Notes: a model not told the origin generated them from the sequence alone. A DNA stretch of 64,000 nt from Skermanella mucosa (GCF_016765655.2 NZ_CP086106.1:3709001-3773000); one strand, 5' to 3'; shown: positions 34,405-43,758, counted from the first letter of the stretch. A program made the numbers and translations.

Positions 34405-35151
34405 TTAATGGCCCAGGTAGACTTCGACGACGCGGGGATCATTCTTCACATGGCCCATTGACCCTTCGGACAGGACCTTGCCCTGGTGCAGGACGGTGAC
34501 CCGGTGGGCGATGTCCTCGACGAACTTCATGTCGTGCTCGATCACGATCACCGAGCGGTCCTTGATGATGCGGTTGAGCAGGTCCGCCGTCTTGACCCGC
34601 TCGGCGACGCTCATGCCGGCCACCGGCTCGTCGAGCATCAGGAGCTTGGGGTCCTGGATCAGCAGCATGCCGATCTCCAGCCACTGCTTCTGCCCGTGGC
34701 TGAGATACTCCGCCCGCTGGTCCAGGTGGTCGGCCAGGAAGATGGTCTCCGCGATTTCATCGATGCGGTCGCGCACCGCGGCGTCGCGCTTGAAGGCGAG
34801 CGCACCGAACACGGAATGGCCGCGGGGATAGGAGATCTCCAGGTTCTCGAAGACGCTGAGGTCCTCGTAGATCGAGGGATTCTGGAACTTGCGGCCGATC
34901 CCCTCGGCCACGATCCTGTCCTCGCGCAGGCGGGAAATCTCCTTGCCCTTGAACCTGATCGAGCCGCCGGTGGCGCGGCTCCGGCCGCAGATCAGGTCGA
35001 GCACGGTGGTCTTGCCGGCCCCGTTGGGACCGATGATGACGCGGATCTCGTTCTCCTCCACATAGAAGGACAGGTTCTCGACCGCCTTGAAGCCGTCGAA
35101 CGACACGGTCAGGCCTTCTACCGCGAGGAGGAAGCTGGTCTCGTTCGCCAT
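34405..35151 (-). CDS. urtD: Urea ABC transporter ATP-binding protein UrtD
   Basis: A 248-residue LivG-type ATPase. Walker A is GPNGAGKTT and Walker B is LLMLDEPVAGMS; the signature motif is the UrtD-type LSHGQKQWLEIGM instead of LSGGQ. It pairs with UrtE to power the UrtBC permease. It begins 3 bp after urtC ends. Confidence 0.93.
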   Translation of the reverse strand: MANETSFLLAVEGLTVSFDGFKAVENLSFYVEENEIRVIIGPNGAGKTTVLDLICGRSRATGGSIRFKGKEISRLREDRIVAEGIGRKFQNPSIYEDLSVFENLEISYPRGHSVFGALAFKRDAAVRDRIDEIAETIFLADHLDQRAEYLSHGQKQWLEIGMLLIQDPKLLMLDEPVAGMSVAERVKTADLLNRIIKDRSVIVIEHDMKFVEDIAHRVTVLHQGKVLSEGSMGHVKNDPRVVEVYLGH

Positions 35152-35154
35152 GGT

Positions 35155-36297
35155 TCAGGTCCTCCGCTCGGCAGCGGCGGCGGCAGGCGGGGCGATCGGG
35201 CGGGCACCGGCGCGGGACGCCGCCCAGCGGTCGAACAGCGGCTGGACATGGACCTGCCAGAGCCCGGCAAGGCCGTTCGGGAACGCCATGACGACGCCGA
35301 TGAACAGGGCGCCCATGGCGAACAGCCACAGTTCCGGGAAGCTCTCGGAGAAGATCGTCTTGGCGTAGTTGACGAACAGCGTGCCGTAGACGGCGCCGAA
35401 CAGCGACAGCCGCCCGCCGACCGCGCAATAGATCACCATCTCGATCGACGGCACGATGCCGACGAAGGACGGCGACATGAACCCGACCTGGAGCGTGAAC
35501 ATCGCCCCGCCGACCGCCGCCAGCACCGAGGCGAAGCAGAAGATGAAGATCTTGAAGTTGGAGACGTCGTAGCCGGAGAAGCGGACCCGGTCCTCCTTGT
35601 CGCGGATCGCCACCAGGATGCGGCCGTACTTGGATCGCCGGACGAACTGGGCGGCCAGCAGGCAGCCGAGCAGCAGGGCGACGGTGACGAAGTACAGCAC
35701 CTCCTTCGCGAAGTCGGTGCGGATGTCCCAGCCTTTCAGCGTGCGCAGGTCGGTGATGCCGTTGATGCCGCCGGTATAGCCCTGCTGCCCGATGATCAGG
35801 ATCGTGAGGATGGCGGCGATGGCCTGGGTGATGATCGCGAAATAGACACCGCCGACCCGCCGCTTGAACATCGCGACGCCGATGATCCAGGCGAAGGCAG
35901 CCGGCACCACCAGGATCGCGACGACGGTAAGGGCCAGGCTGTGGAACGGCTGCCAGAAGAAGGGCAGCTCGGTGATCTGGTTCCAGTCCATGAAGTCTGG
36001 GATGCCGGGCGTGGACTGGATCGCCGTCGCCTCCGGGCTGGAGGATTCGAGCTTCAGGAACATCGCCATGCAGTAGCCGCCGAGCCCGAAGAAGATCCCC
36101 TGCCCCAGGCTGAGGATGCCGGCATTGCCCCAGCACAGCACCAGGCCGAGCGCCACGAAGGCGTAGGTCAGGTACTTGCCGACCAAGTTCAGCCGGAAGC
36201 TGTCCAGGGCCATGGGGAAGACGACCAGCAGCAGGGCCGCCAGCAGGACGAGGAAGACGACCTCGTTGCGCCTGAGAAAGATGTTGCCGCTTCTCAT
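35155..36297 (-). CDS. urtC: Urea ABC transporter permease UrtC
   Basis: A 380-residue LivM-type permease with about ten spans. GKYLTYAFVALGLVLCWGNA and GILSLGQGIFFGLGGYCMAM are characteristic of UrtC, as is the QQGYTGGINGITDL loop. It lies 10 bp after urtB. Confidence 0.93.
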   Translation of the reverse strand: MRSGNIFLRRNEVVFLVLLAALLLVVFPMALDSFRLNLVGKYLTYAFVALGLVLCWGNAGILSLGQGIFFGLGGYCMAMFLKLESSSPEATAIQSTPGIPDFMDWNQITELPFFWQPFHSLALTVVAILVVPAAFAWIIGVAMFKRRVGGVYFAIITQAIAAILTILIIGQQGYTGGINGITDLRTLKGWDIRTDFAKEVLYFVTVALLLGCLLAAQFVRRSKYGRILVAIRDKEDRVRFSGYDVSNFKIFIFCFASVLAAVGGAMFTLQVGFMSPSFVGIVPSIEMVIYCAVGGRLSLFGAVYGTLFVNYAKTIFSESFPELWLFAMGALFIGVVMAFPNGLAGLWQVHVQPLFDRWAASRAGARPIAPPAAAAAERRT

Positions 36298-36307
36298 GGA
36301 TGGTCCC

Positions 36308-37234
36308 TCACCGCCTTACCTTGAGGACGAACAGGCCCTGGGGCCGCAGCATGAGAATTCCGACGACCGTCAGCAGCGTCAGCACTTTCGCCATCGAGCC
36401 GCTGAGGAAGAATTCCATGGTGGACTGGGCCTGGGAGATCACGAAGGCCGACGCGATCGTGCCGAGCAGGCTCTGGGCACCGCCGAAAACCACCACCAGG
36501 AAGGTATCGACGATGTAGAGCTGCCCGGAGGTCGGCCCGGTCGATCCGACCATGGTGAAGGCGCTGCCCGCGACCCCGGCGATGCCGCAGCCGATGCCGA
36601 AGGTGTAGCGATCGACCTTCTCGGTATCGATGCCCACCGCGCCGGCCATGACCCGGTTCTGCATGACGGCCCGGACCTGCTTGCCCCAGCGCGAGCGGTA
36701 CATCAGCACGCCGACCGCCGTCGTGATCATCAGGGTCAGCGCCATGACGAACAGGCCGTTGATCGGTACCTCGATAATGTCTGTCACCGGCAGCGAGCCG
36801 ATCAGCCATTCCGGCAGTTCCACGCCGACCTCGCGGGCACCGAAAACCGAGCGGTAGAACTGCTGGAGGATCAGGCTGAGGCCCCAGGTCGCCAGCAGCG
36901 TGTCCAGCGGCCTGCGGTAGAGGTGCCGGATCATCGCCCATTCCACCAGCATGCCGAGCGCCCCCGCCCCGACGAAGGCGAGGGCCATGGCAACGAAGAA
37001 ATAGGCGCTGAAAAGGGCCGGAATGTAGTTGAGGAAGAAGTTCGACGTGAAATAGGTGATGTAGGCCCCGAGGATCAGGAATTCCCCGTGCGCCATGTTG
37101 ATGACGCCCATCTGCCCGAAGATGATCGCGAGCCCGAGGGCCATCAGCACGAAAACGGAAAACAGGATCAGCCCGGCGAACCCCTGCATGGCGAAAATGG
37201 AGCCGAGTTCGGCCAGCGTGTAGCCTTCGAACAT
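36308..37234 (-). CDS. urtB: Urea ABC transporter permease UrtB
   Basis: A 308-residue LivH-type permease with about eight spans. The signature IIFGQMGVINMAHGEFLILG is near residues 40-60, and QNRVMAGAVGIDTEKVDR is the conserved cytoplasmic loop. The ATG at 37234 has an AGGAGAG site; the frame extends a further 33 bases upstream without support. It lies 101 bp after urtA. Confidence 0.93.
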   Translation of the reverse strand: MFEGYTLAELGSIFAMQGFAGLILFSVFVLMALGLAIIFGQMGVINMAHGEFLILGAYITYFTSNFFLNYIPALFSAYFFVAMALAFVGAGALGMLVEWAMIRHLYRRPLDTLLATWGLSLILQQFYRSVFGAREVGVELPEWLIGSLPVTDIIEVPINGLFVMALTLMITTAVGVLMYRSRWGKQVRAVMQNRVMAGAVGIDTEKVDRYTFGIGCGIAGVAGSAFTMVGSTGPTSGQLYIVDTFLVVVFGGAQSLLGTIASAFVISQAQSTMEFFLSGSMAKVLTLLTVVGILMLRPQGLFVLKVRR

Positions 37235-37335
37235 GGATCGCTCTCCTGACGAATGGTGCTCCCGCACGGTCGGAGGGGGCGCGTCCCGCGCACCGGAGGC
37301 GGCGGGGACGCCGCCCCTCCGAACGCGCCTTCAGG

Positions 37336-38622
37336 TCACTGGTAGCCCTTGGGGAAGGGATCCGGCTCCATCAGGTCGGCGGTCTCGTAGATCACCTCGT
37401 ACTGGCCATCGGCCTTGGCCTTGCCGACGCGGGTCTTGCTCCACAGGTGATGGTTCTCGTGGATGCGGACATAGCCTTCGGGGGCCTGCTGGAACTCGAT
37501 GCCGGGTGACGCGGCCGCCACCTTGTCCACGTCGAAGCTGCCGGCCTTCTCCACCGTCAGCTTCCAGAGCCACGGCCCCAGGTAGGCCGCCTGGGTCACG
37601 TCGCCGATGACGATGTTCTCGCCCCACATCTTCTTGAAGGCCTGGACGAAGGCCTTGTTGTTGGGGTTGTCGAGCGACTGGAAATACTTCATGCAGGCAT
37701 AGGCGCCGGCGATGTTCTCGCCGCCGATGCCGAGGATCTCGTCCTCGGTGACCGAGATCGTGACCAGGGTCTGCTTGGACAGGTCGATCCCGGCCGCCTT
37801 CAGCTGCTTGTAGAAGGCGACGTTGGAGCCGCCGACGATGATCGCGTAGATCACGTCGGGCTTGGTCAGCTTGATCTTGTTGATGACCGAGTTGAACTGG
37901 GTATGGCCGAGCGGGAAATACTCCTCGCCCACGACCTTCAGGCTGTTCTTCTCGATGTGCTTGCGGGCGATCTTGTTGGAGGTGCGCGGCCAGATATAGT
38001 CGGACCCCAGCAGGTAGAAGCTCTTGGCCTGCTTCTCCTTCACCACCCAGTCGATGCCGGCGAGGATCTGCTGGGTAGCCTCCTGCCCGGTGTAGATCAC
38101 GTTCTTGGACTGCTCCAGCCCCTCGTAGAAGGTGGGGTAGTAGAGCATGCCGTTGTACTGCTCGAACACCGGCAGCACAGCCTTGCGGGACGCCGAGGTC
38201 CAGCAACCGAACACCGCGGCGGCCTTGTCGTTGACCAGCAGCTTCTTGGCCTTCTCCGCGAAGTTCGGCCAGTCGCTGGCGCCGTCCTCCTGGATGAACT
38301 CGATCTTGCGGCCGAGCACCCCTCCCATCTCGTTGATCTGCGCGATCGCCAGCTTCTCCGCCTGGACCGATCCGGTCTCGCTGATCGCCATGGTGCCGGT
38401 GACGGAGTGAAGGATGCCGACCCGCACTGTGCTGTCGGTCACCGCGAGCCCGGTGGTGTTGACCGCCGAGGTGGCCGGAGCCTGCGCGAAAGCCGCCCTG
38501 GGGAGCAGGCCCGGCAGGAGCGCCGCGGCGGGAAGGGCCGCCATGCCGAGCAGAAGCTTGCGGCGCAGGGCGGACTCGGGGCCATTCAATTGGGGGCTGG
38601 TCGGGGTGTGATCGGAAGACAT
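37336..38622 (-). CDS. urtA: Urea ABC transporter substrate-binding protein UrtA
   Basis: A 428-residue periplasmic binding protein. It starts at the ATG after a full AAGGAGGTTG site and has a Tat-like leader (LRRKLLLGMAALPAAALLPG at about 20-39). The mature protein carries the UrtA wording VRVGILHSVTGTMAISETGS, GGVLGRKIEFIQEDGASDWP, CWTSASRKAVLPVFE and LLGSDYIWPRTSNKIA. It is the first gene of the leftward urt-fmd operon and is divergent from the transporter-kinase fusion gene. Confidence 0.94.
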   Translation of the reverse strand: MSSDHTPTSPQLNGPESALRRKLLLGMAALPAAALLPGLLPRAAFAQAPATSAVNTTGLAVTDSTVRVGILHSVTGTMAISETGSVQAEKLAIAQINEMGGVLGRKIEFIQEDGASDWPNFAEKAKKLLVNDKAAAVFGCWTSASRKAVLPVFEQYNGMLYYPTFYEGLEQSKNVIYTGQEATQQILAGIDWVVKEKQAKSFYLLGSDYIWPRTSNKIARKHIEKNSLKVVGEEYFPLGHTQFNSVINKIKLTKPDVIYAIIVGGSNVAFYKQLKAAGIDLSKQTLVTISVTEDEILGIGGENIAGAYACMKYFQSLDNPNNKAFVQAFKKMWGENIVIGDVTQAAYLGPWLWKLTVEKAGSFDVDKVAAASPGIEFQQAPEGYVRIHENHHLWSKTRVGKAKADGQYEVIYETADLMEPDPFPKGYQ

Positions 38623-38790
38623 GCAACCTCCTTGTGCGTGATCGGCGTCGGGCAGGTGCAAAGGTTCCGGTCGATGCCGCGATGCAGCAATACGGCAATT
38701 GACGTATATGCTAGTATTCAGGGACCGGGCTAACGTGTCCGGCACCCTTCATCGGGGAGCCTTATCAATCTGACGGCGGATCGAGGACGG
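38623..38790. promoter_or_regulatory. Divergent control region between urtA and the transporter-kinase gene
   Basis: This 168-bp gap carries promoters for both directions. TTGACG (38699-38704) is followed by an A+T-rich stretch, TATATGCTAGTATTCA. I looked for a sigma-54 GG-N10-GC element in front of urtA and did not find a good one. The LuxR-type regulator encoded at 42164 is the natural candidate to bind here. Confidence 0.45.
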
Positions 38791-41700
38791 ATGGCGGCGC
38801 TCCAGAAGATCGTCAGGGTCCGGCGCACCTACAATCAGTGGGTCGCCAACCAGACCCTTGAGGACTTCGCGCTGCGCTTCACCGCCAAGGGTGCCCGGCG
38901 CTGGTCGGCGCTGCGGGTCGCCAACACCGCCCTGGGCGCCATCTCCTTCCTGGCGCTGGAGGCGATCGGCGGCACGGTGACGCTGAACTACGGCTTCACC
39001 AACGCGATGGCGGCGATCCTGGCGGTGGGTCTGCTGATCTTCTTCACGGCCCTGCCGATCAGCTACTACGCCGCCCGCTATGGGGTGGACATCGACCTGC
39101 TGACCCGGGGCGCCGGGTTCGGCTATATCGGCTCGACCATCACGTCGCTGATCTATGCCTCCTTCACCTTCATCTTCTTCGCGATCGAGGCCGCGATCAT
39201 GGCGCTGGCGCTGGAGATGGGGTTCGGCATTCCCCTGTCCGCCGGCTACCTGATCAGTTCGCTGGTGGTGATCCCGCTGGTGACCCACGGAATCACCTTC
39301 ATCAGCCGCTTCCAGCTCTGGACCCAGCCGGTCTGGGTGGTGCTGCACGTATTGCCTTTCGTCTTCATCGCGATCCACCATTCCGACGGGCTGGAGGAAT
39401 GGACCGGACATGCCGGGCTGGCGGGAGATCCTGACGGGTCGTTCGACCTGCTGCTGTTCGGGGCGGCTTCGGGCGTGATCTTCGCGCTGATCGCGCAGAT
39501 CGGCGAACAGGTCGATTTCCTGCGCTTCATGCCGGTGAAGCGCCGGAGAAACCGCTTCGTCTGGTGGACCTCCCTGCTGTCGGCGGGACCGGGCTGGATC
39601 GTGCTGGGGGCGATCAAGCTGGCGGCGGGATCGTTCCTGGCCGTCCTGGCGCTCGGCCAGGGGGTTTCGATCGATCACGCGGCGGAGCCGACGCGGATGT
39701 ACCTGATCGCGTTCGGCCACATGTTCTCCAGCGCCGACGTGGCGTTGTTCGTGATGGTGGCCTTCGTCGTCGTGTCGCAGATCAAGATCAACGTCACGAA
39801 CTCCTATGCCGGGTCGATCGCCTGGTCGAACTTCTTCTCCCGGCTGACCCACAGCCATCCGGGACGGGTGATCTGGCTGGTGTTCAACGTCGCGATCGCC
39901 TTCCTGCTGATGGCGGTCGGGATCTACAAGGCGCTGGAGCAGATCCTGGGCCTGTACTCGATCGTCGCGGTGTCCTGGGTGGGCGCTATCGTCGCCGACC
40001 TGCTGATCAACAAGCCGCTGAAGCTGAGTCCGCCGCACATCGAGTTCAAGCGGGCGCACCTGTACGACATCAACCCGGTCGGCGTCGGTGCGATGCTGCT
40101 GGGGGTGCTGGCCTCGGCGCTCGCCTTCACGGGGCTGTTCGGTGTCACAGTGGAGGCGCTGGCACCCTTCGTGGCGCTCGCCGTGCCGTTCGCCGCGGCC
40201 CCGCTGATCGCCTGGGCGACGGGAGGGCGCTATTACATCGCGCGCTCCTCGGCGGGGCTGCTGCCAAGCACCGCGATGACCCGGTGCGTGATCTGCGAGC
40301 ATTCGTTCGAGCGGGAGGACATGGCTTTCTGCCCGGCCTATTCGGGCGCCATCTGCTCCCTGTGCTGCTCGCTCGACGCCCGCTGCGGCGACGTCTGCAA
40401 ACCGCAGTCGCGGATGCCGGAACAGGTGCTGGGGTGGCTCAGGCTGGCCCTGCCGGAGCGGGTGGTCGACCGCATGAATTCCCGCCTGGGCCATTACCTG
40501 AGCCTGCTGGCGCTGTTCGGGCTGATCATCGGCCTGATCCTGACGGTGATCTATCACCAGGCGGTGCTGAACGACGACGCCCACCGCGAGACCATCGCCG
40601 GCATCTTCTGGAACCTGTTCTTCATCCTGATGATCATCACCGGCGTGGCGACCTGGCTGTTCGTGCTGGCCCAGGAAAGCCGCAAGGTCGCGCAGGAGGA
40701 GACCGCGCGCCAGACCAACCTGCTGATGCAGGAGATCGAAGCCCACGAGCGGACCGACGCCGAGCTTCAGAAGGCCAAAGAGGTCGCGGAGGCCGCCAAC
40801 CTCGCCAAGAGCCGCTACGTGGTCGGCATGAGCCACGAGCTGCGCTCCCCGCTGAACGCTATCTTCGGTTACGCGCAACTGCTGGAGGCCGACCAGACCA
40901 TCCCGCCGCGCCGGCGCGACGCCATCAAGGTGATCCGGCGCAGCTCGGAGCACCTGTCGAGCCTGATCGAGGGGCTGCTCGACATCTCGAAGATCGAGGC
41001 CGGGCGGCTGCGGCTGAACCGCGACGAAGTCCATCTGGTGGAGTTCCTGGACCAGATCGTCGACATGTTCAGGCTCCAGGCGACGGCGAAGGGAATAGAG
41101 TTCGTGTTCGACCGGCCGGAAACGCTGCCGCTGGTGGTCTATACCGACGCCAAGCGGCTGCGCCAGATCCTGATCAACCTGCTGTCCAACGCGATCAAGT
41201 TCACGCCCGGCGGCTTCATAGCGCTCCGCATCCGATACCGCAGCCAGGTCGCAGACATCGAGGTGGAGGACAGCGGCATCGGCATCCTGCCCGACGACCT
41301 GGGCCGCATCTTCGAGCCGTTCGAGCGCGGCCGGCTGGCGGGCGCCCGGATGACGCCCGGGACGGGATTGGGCCTGACCATCACCAAGCTGCTGACGGAG
41401 ATCATGGGCGGCGAGATCTCGGTCGGCAGCACCGCCGGCAAGGGCAGCGTCTTCCGCGTCAAGCTGCTGCTGTCGGAGGTGCGGCGGCCGAGCCGGCTGG
41501 CGCCAGTCGCCCTGAAGATCACCGGCTACGCCGGGCCGCGCCGGACGGTGCTGGTCGCCGACGACGATCCGGACCACCGGGAACTGGTGACCGAGATCCT
41601 GGGACCGCTGGGCTTCATCGTCTTCACCGCCACGGACGGCGCGTCCTGCGTGGCGCTGGCCGAGGAGATCCAGCCCGACCTGGTGCTGATGGACATCTCC

Positions 41701-42180
41701 ATGCCCGGGATCAACGGGCGGGACGCCGCCCGGCTGCTGCGCCGGTCCAGCCGTGTCAGCGCCCGGATCGTCATGATCTCCGCCAACGCGGCGGAAGGGC
41801 GGGCGGAACCGGGAGCCGAGGAGGACGGCGGCACCGCCCATGACGGTTACCTGGAGAAGCCGATCACGATCCCGGCGCTGCTCGACACGATCCGGGCCGT
41901 GCTGGGGCTGGACTGGGTGCATGACGCCGCGGTCGAGCCGGTTCAGCCGGCGAGGGCCGGCTTCCCGCCCGGGACGGTGCCGGGGCGCGGACACCTGGAC
42001 GACCTGCGCCAGCTCGGCCGGATCGGCTATGTGCGCGGGATAAAGACCAAGCTCGACGAGATCGAAGTGAGGAGCCCCGAGTGCGGCCCGTTCGTCAGCC
42101 ACATGAAGTCGCTGGTGAACGACCTGGCGCTCGACGATTACATGCGGACCCTGGAGGCGCTCGATGGTCATGCTGGATAG
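38791..42180 (+). CDS. NCS1-transporter / Cys-rich / histidine kinase / receiver fusion sensor
   Basis: A 1129-residue hybrid. Residues 1-480 are a 12-span NCS1 (cytosine/allantoin-type) permease domain, recognisable from LALEAIGGTVTLNYGFTNAM and NVTNSYAGSIAWSNFFSRL. Residues 499-536 hold eight cysteines (CX2C-X11-C-X7-C-X2-CC-X5-C-X3-C). Two more spans (about 568-635) and a coiled coil lead into HisKA (SHELRSPLNAIFGY, His682), HATPase_c (NLLSNAIKFTPGG, GTGLGLTITKLL), a receiver with phospho-acceptor D968 (LVLMDISMPG) and a helical C-terminus (about 1070-1129). It is a membrane sensor whose input domain looks like a transporter, divergent from urtA and overlapping its regulator gene by 17 bp. 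Confidence 0.92.
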   Translation: MAALQKIVRVRRTYNQWVANQTLEDFALRFTAKGARRWSALRVANTALGAISFLALEAIGGTVTLNYGFTNAMAAILAVGLLIFFTALPISYYAARYGVDIDLLTRGAGFGYIGSTITSLIYASFTFIFFAIEAAIMALALEMGFGIPLSAGYLISSLVVIPLVTHGITFISRFQLWTQPVWVVLHVLPFVFIAIHHSDGLEEWTGHAGLAGDPDGSFDLLLFGAASGVIFALIAQIGEQVDFLRFMPVKRRRNRFVWWTSLLSAGPGWIVLGAIKLAAGSFLAVLALGQGVSIDHAAEPTRMYLIAFGHMFSSADVALFVMVAFVVVSQIKINVTNSYAGSIAWSNFFSRLTHSHPGRVIWLVFNVAIAFLLMAVGIYKALEQILGLYSIVAVSWVGAIVADLLINKPLKLSPPHIEFKRAHLYDINPVGVGAMLLGVLASALAFTGLFGVTVEALAPFVALAVPFAAAPLIAWATGGRYYIARSSAGLLPSTAMTRCVICEHSFEREDMAFCPAYSGAICSLCCSLDARCGDVCKPQSRMPEQVLGWLRLALPERVVDRMNSRLGHYLSLLALFGLIIGLILTVIYHQAVLNDDAHRETIAGIFWNLFFILMIITGVATWLFVLAQESRKVAQEETARQTNLLMQEIEAHERTDAELQKAKEVAEAANLAKSRYVVGMSHELRSPLNAIFGYAQLLEADQTIPPRRRDAIKVIRRSSEHLSSLIEGLLDISKIEAGRLRLNRDEVHLVEFLDQIVDMFRLQATAKGIEFVFDRPETLPLVVYTDAKRLRQILINLLSNAIKFTPGGFIALRIRYRSQVADIEVEDSGIGILPDDLGRIFEPFERGRLAGARMTPGTGLGLTITKLLTEIMGGEISVGSTAGKGSVFRVKLLLSEVRRPSRLAPVALKITGYAGPRRTVLVADDDPDHRELVTEILGPLGFIVFTATDGASCVALAEEIQPDLVLMDISMPGINGRDAARLLRRSSRVSARIVMISANAAEGRAEPGAEEDGGTAHDGYLEKPITIPALLDTIRAVLGLDWVHDAAVEPVQPARAGFPPGTVPGRGHLDDLRQLGRIGYVRGIKTKLDEIEVRSPECGPFVSHMKSLVNDLALDDYMRTLEALDGHAG

Positions 42181-43102
42181 GCTGAAGGCACGCGACATCG
42201 TGCTGGTCGTCGATGATTCCCCGGAAACGCTCGGCATGCTGACCGACGCGCTGGAAGAGGCCGAAGTGACCGTGCTGGTGGCGCTGGAAGGCGCCAAGGC
42301 GCTGGCGCTGGTCGACGAGATCACGCCCGACGTGATCCTGATGGACGCGATCATGCCGGGAATGAACGGCTTCGAGACCTGCAAGCGGCTGAAGGACAAG
42401 AAGAACGTGGCCCATGTGCCGGTCATCTTCATGACCGGCCTGACCGAGACCGAGCACATCGTCGCGGGCTTTGAAGCCGGCGGCGTCGATTACGTCACCA
42501 AGCCGATCGTCCCGGACGAGCTGATCGTCCGGATGCACGCCCACTTGGCCAATGCCCGGCTGGCCCAGAGCGCCCGCACCGCGCTGGATGCCACGGGCAG
42601 GTTCCTGCTGGCCGCCAGCAAGGCGGGCGAGGTGCTGTGGTGCACGCCGCAGGCGAGCATCCTGCTGGCCCCGCTGCTGGACGCCGCCGCCGGAGACGGG
42701 GGACGGCTTCCCGTCGCGGTCAGGAACTGGCTGGCCGAGCGTGACCGTTCGGGCTCCGACGGGCGGACGGACGGCGTCGCCGTGACATGCGGCGGCGACG
42801 GACACCAGATCCAGTTCACCTATGTCGGCCGCGCCGGCCCCGACGAGTTCCTGCTGCGGCTGGTCAACAACCGGAGCTGCGCCGAGGAAACCCTGCTGAA
42901 GGAAAGGCTCAGCCTGACCGCGCGTGAGTCGGAGGTGCTGCTGTGGATCGCCCGCGGCAAGTCCAACCGCGACATCAGCGAGATCCTGGGCATGAGCGCC
43001 CGCACGGTGAACAAGCACCTGGAGCAGGTCTACGCAAAGCTGGGCGTGGAGAACCGCGCCTCGGCGGCGGTGATCGCGATTCGGACGGTGGGGCTGGTGT
43101 GA
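42164..43102 (+). CDS. LuxR-type response regulator, partner of the transporter-kinase
   Basis: A 312-residue regulator. Its receiver (about 12-130) has the acidic pair in VVDDS, the phospho-acceptor in VILMDAIMPG and the Lys in YVTKPI. A middle region (about 140-230) of unclear fold follows, and the C-terminal LuxR HTH is at about 245-305 (LTARESEVLLWIARGKSNRD, then MSARTVNKHLEQVYAKLG). Its start lies inside the end of the kinase gene, so the two are translationally coupled. It most likely controls the divergent urt-fmd operon. Confidence 0.92.
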   Translation: MVMLDRLKARDIVLVVDDSPETLGMLTDALEEAEVTVLVALEGAKALALVDEITPDVILMDAIMPGMNGFETCKRLKDKKNVAHVPVIFMTGLTETEHIVAGFEAGGVDYVTKPIVPDELIVRMHAHLANARLAQSARTALDATGRFLLAASKAGEVLWCTPQASILLAPLLDAAAGDGGRLPVAVRNWLAERDRSGSDGRTDGVAVTCGGDGHQIQFTYVGRAGPDEFLLRLVNNRSCAEETLLKERLSLTARESEVLLWIARGKSNRDISEILGMSARTVNKHLEQVYAKLGVENRASAAVIAIRTVGLV

Positions 43103-43229
43103 AGCAACTCCCCGCCGGCGTCCGACAACATTTCGTCTTTCCGCGTGTTGAATCCCATGTCGCCATGCCCGCGGCCGGTTCCGGCAGACGGGAGGGCGTT
43201 TCGACAACAATGCTTATGGGGAGGAACAC

Positions 43230-43679
43230 ATGGCGGACGACAAGAGCAACACCGGCGCCGCCGCGACCGGCAAGGGAACCCAGCAGGCCGAGAACGCGCT
43301 TCGCCAGGGCGCCGACCAGCTTCGCAACCAGATGGGCAACATGGCCGACGTGGCGGGAATGTCGGCGAAGGTTTCCCAGGAGATGATCCAGCGATCCGGC
43401 CAGAACTTCGAAATGATGAAGCGGATCGCCGAGACCATGACATCGGGCGCCCGCAGCGCCGCCGCCGAGTGCGCGGAGTATGCCAAGCATTCCGCCAAGC
43501 GGCAGTCGGAGATGATGCAGCAACTCGCCTCGGCGCGTAGCCCGAACGACGTCCTGGACATCCAGAACCGCTATCTCCAGGAAAATCTGAAGGAGCTGCT
43601 GAGCTTCAGCGAGCGCCTGTCCCGCCTGTCGGCGGAAAAGGCCAGGGAAGCCGGCGAAAGGCTGGACCAGAAGGGCTGA
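43230..43679 (+). CDS. Phasin family protein
   Basis: A 149-residue amphipathic helical protein of the Phasin_2 type. The conserved region includes MIQRSGQNFEMMKRIAETMT, AECAEYAKHSAKRQSEMMQQ and the ...NDVLDIQNRYLQENLKELL phrase. Phasins coat polyhydroxyalkanoate granules. The Ala/Gly-rich N-terminus (1-40) is variable. A clear terminator follows. Confidence 0.88.
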   Translation: MADDKSNTGAAATGKGTQQAENALRQGADQLRNQMGNMADVAGMSAKVSQEMIQRSGQNFEMMKRIAETMTSGARSAAAECAEYAKHSAKRQSEMMQQLASARSPNDVLDIQNRYLQENLKELLSFSERLSRLSAEKAREAGERLDQKG

Positions 43680-43704
43680 AGGCGGAATTCCAGAAGACGT
43701 CGCG

Positions 43705-43744
43705 ACGCCGGAGCAGCCGCAAGGCCGTTCCGGCGTTTTCTTTT
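43705..43744 (+). terminator. Rho-independent terminator after the phasin gene
   Basis: The 8-bp arms ACGCCGGA / TCCGGCGT enclose a 16-base G+C-rich loop and are followed by TTTTCTTTT. A classical intrinsic terminator 25 bp after the stop. Confidence 0.88.
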
Positions 43745-43758
43745 GGAGCGCGTGCGGC

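Noticed and set aside
38623-38790. Sigma-54 promoter for urtA
   Set aside because: Nitrogen genes often use one, but no GG-N10-GC element at suitable positions was found in the gap.
38749-42459. A 1236-codon open frame on the minus strand over the transporter-kinase gene
   Set aside because: It is antisense to clear domain motifs on the plus strand, and its predicted product is a low-complexity run of Asp, Arg, Gln and His typical of the opposite strand of G+C-rich genes.
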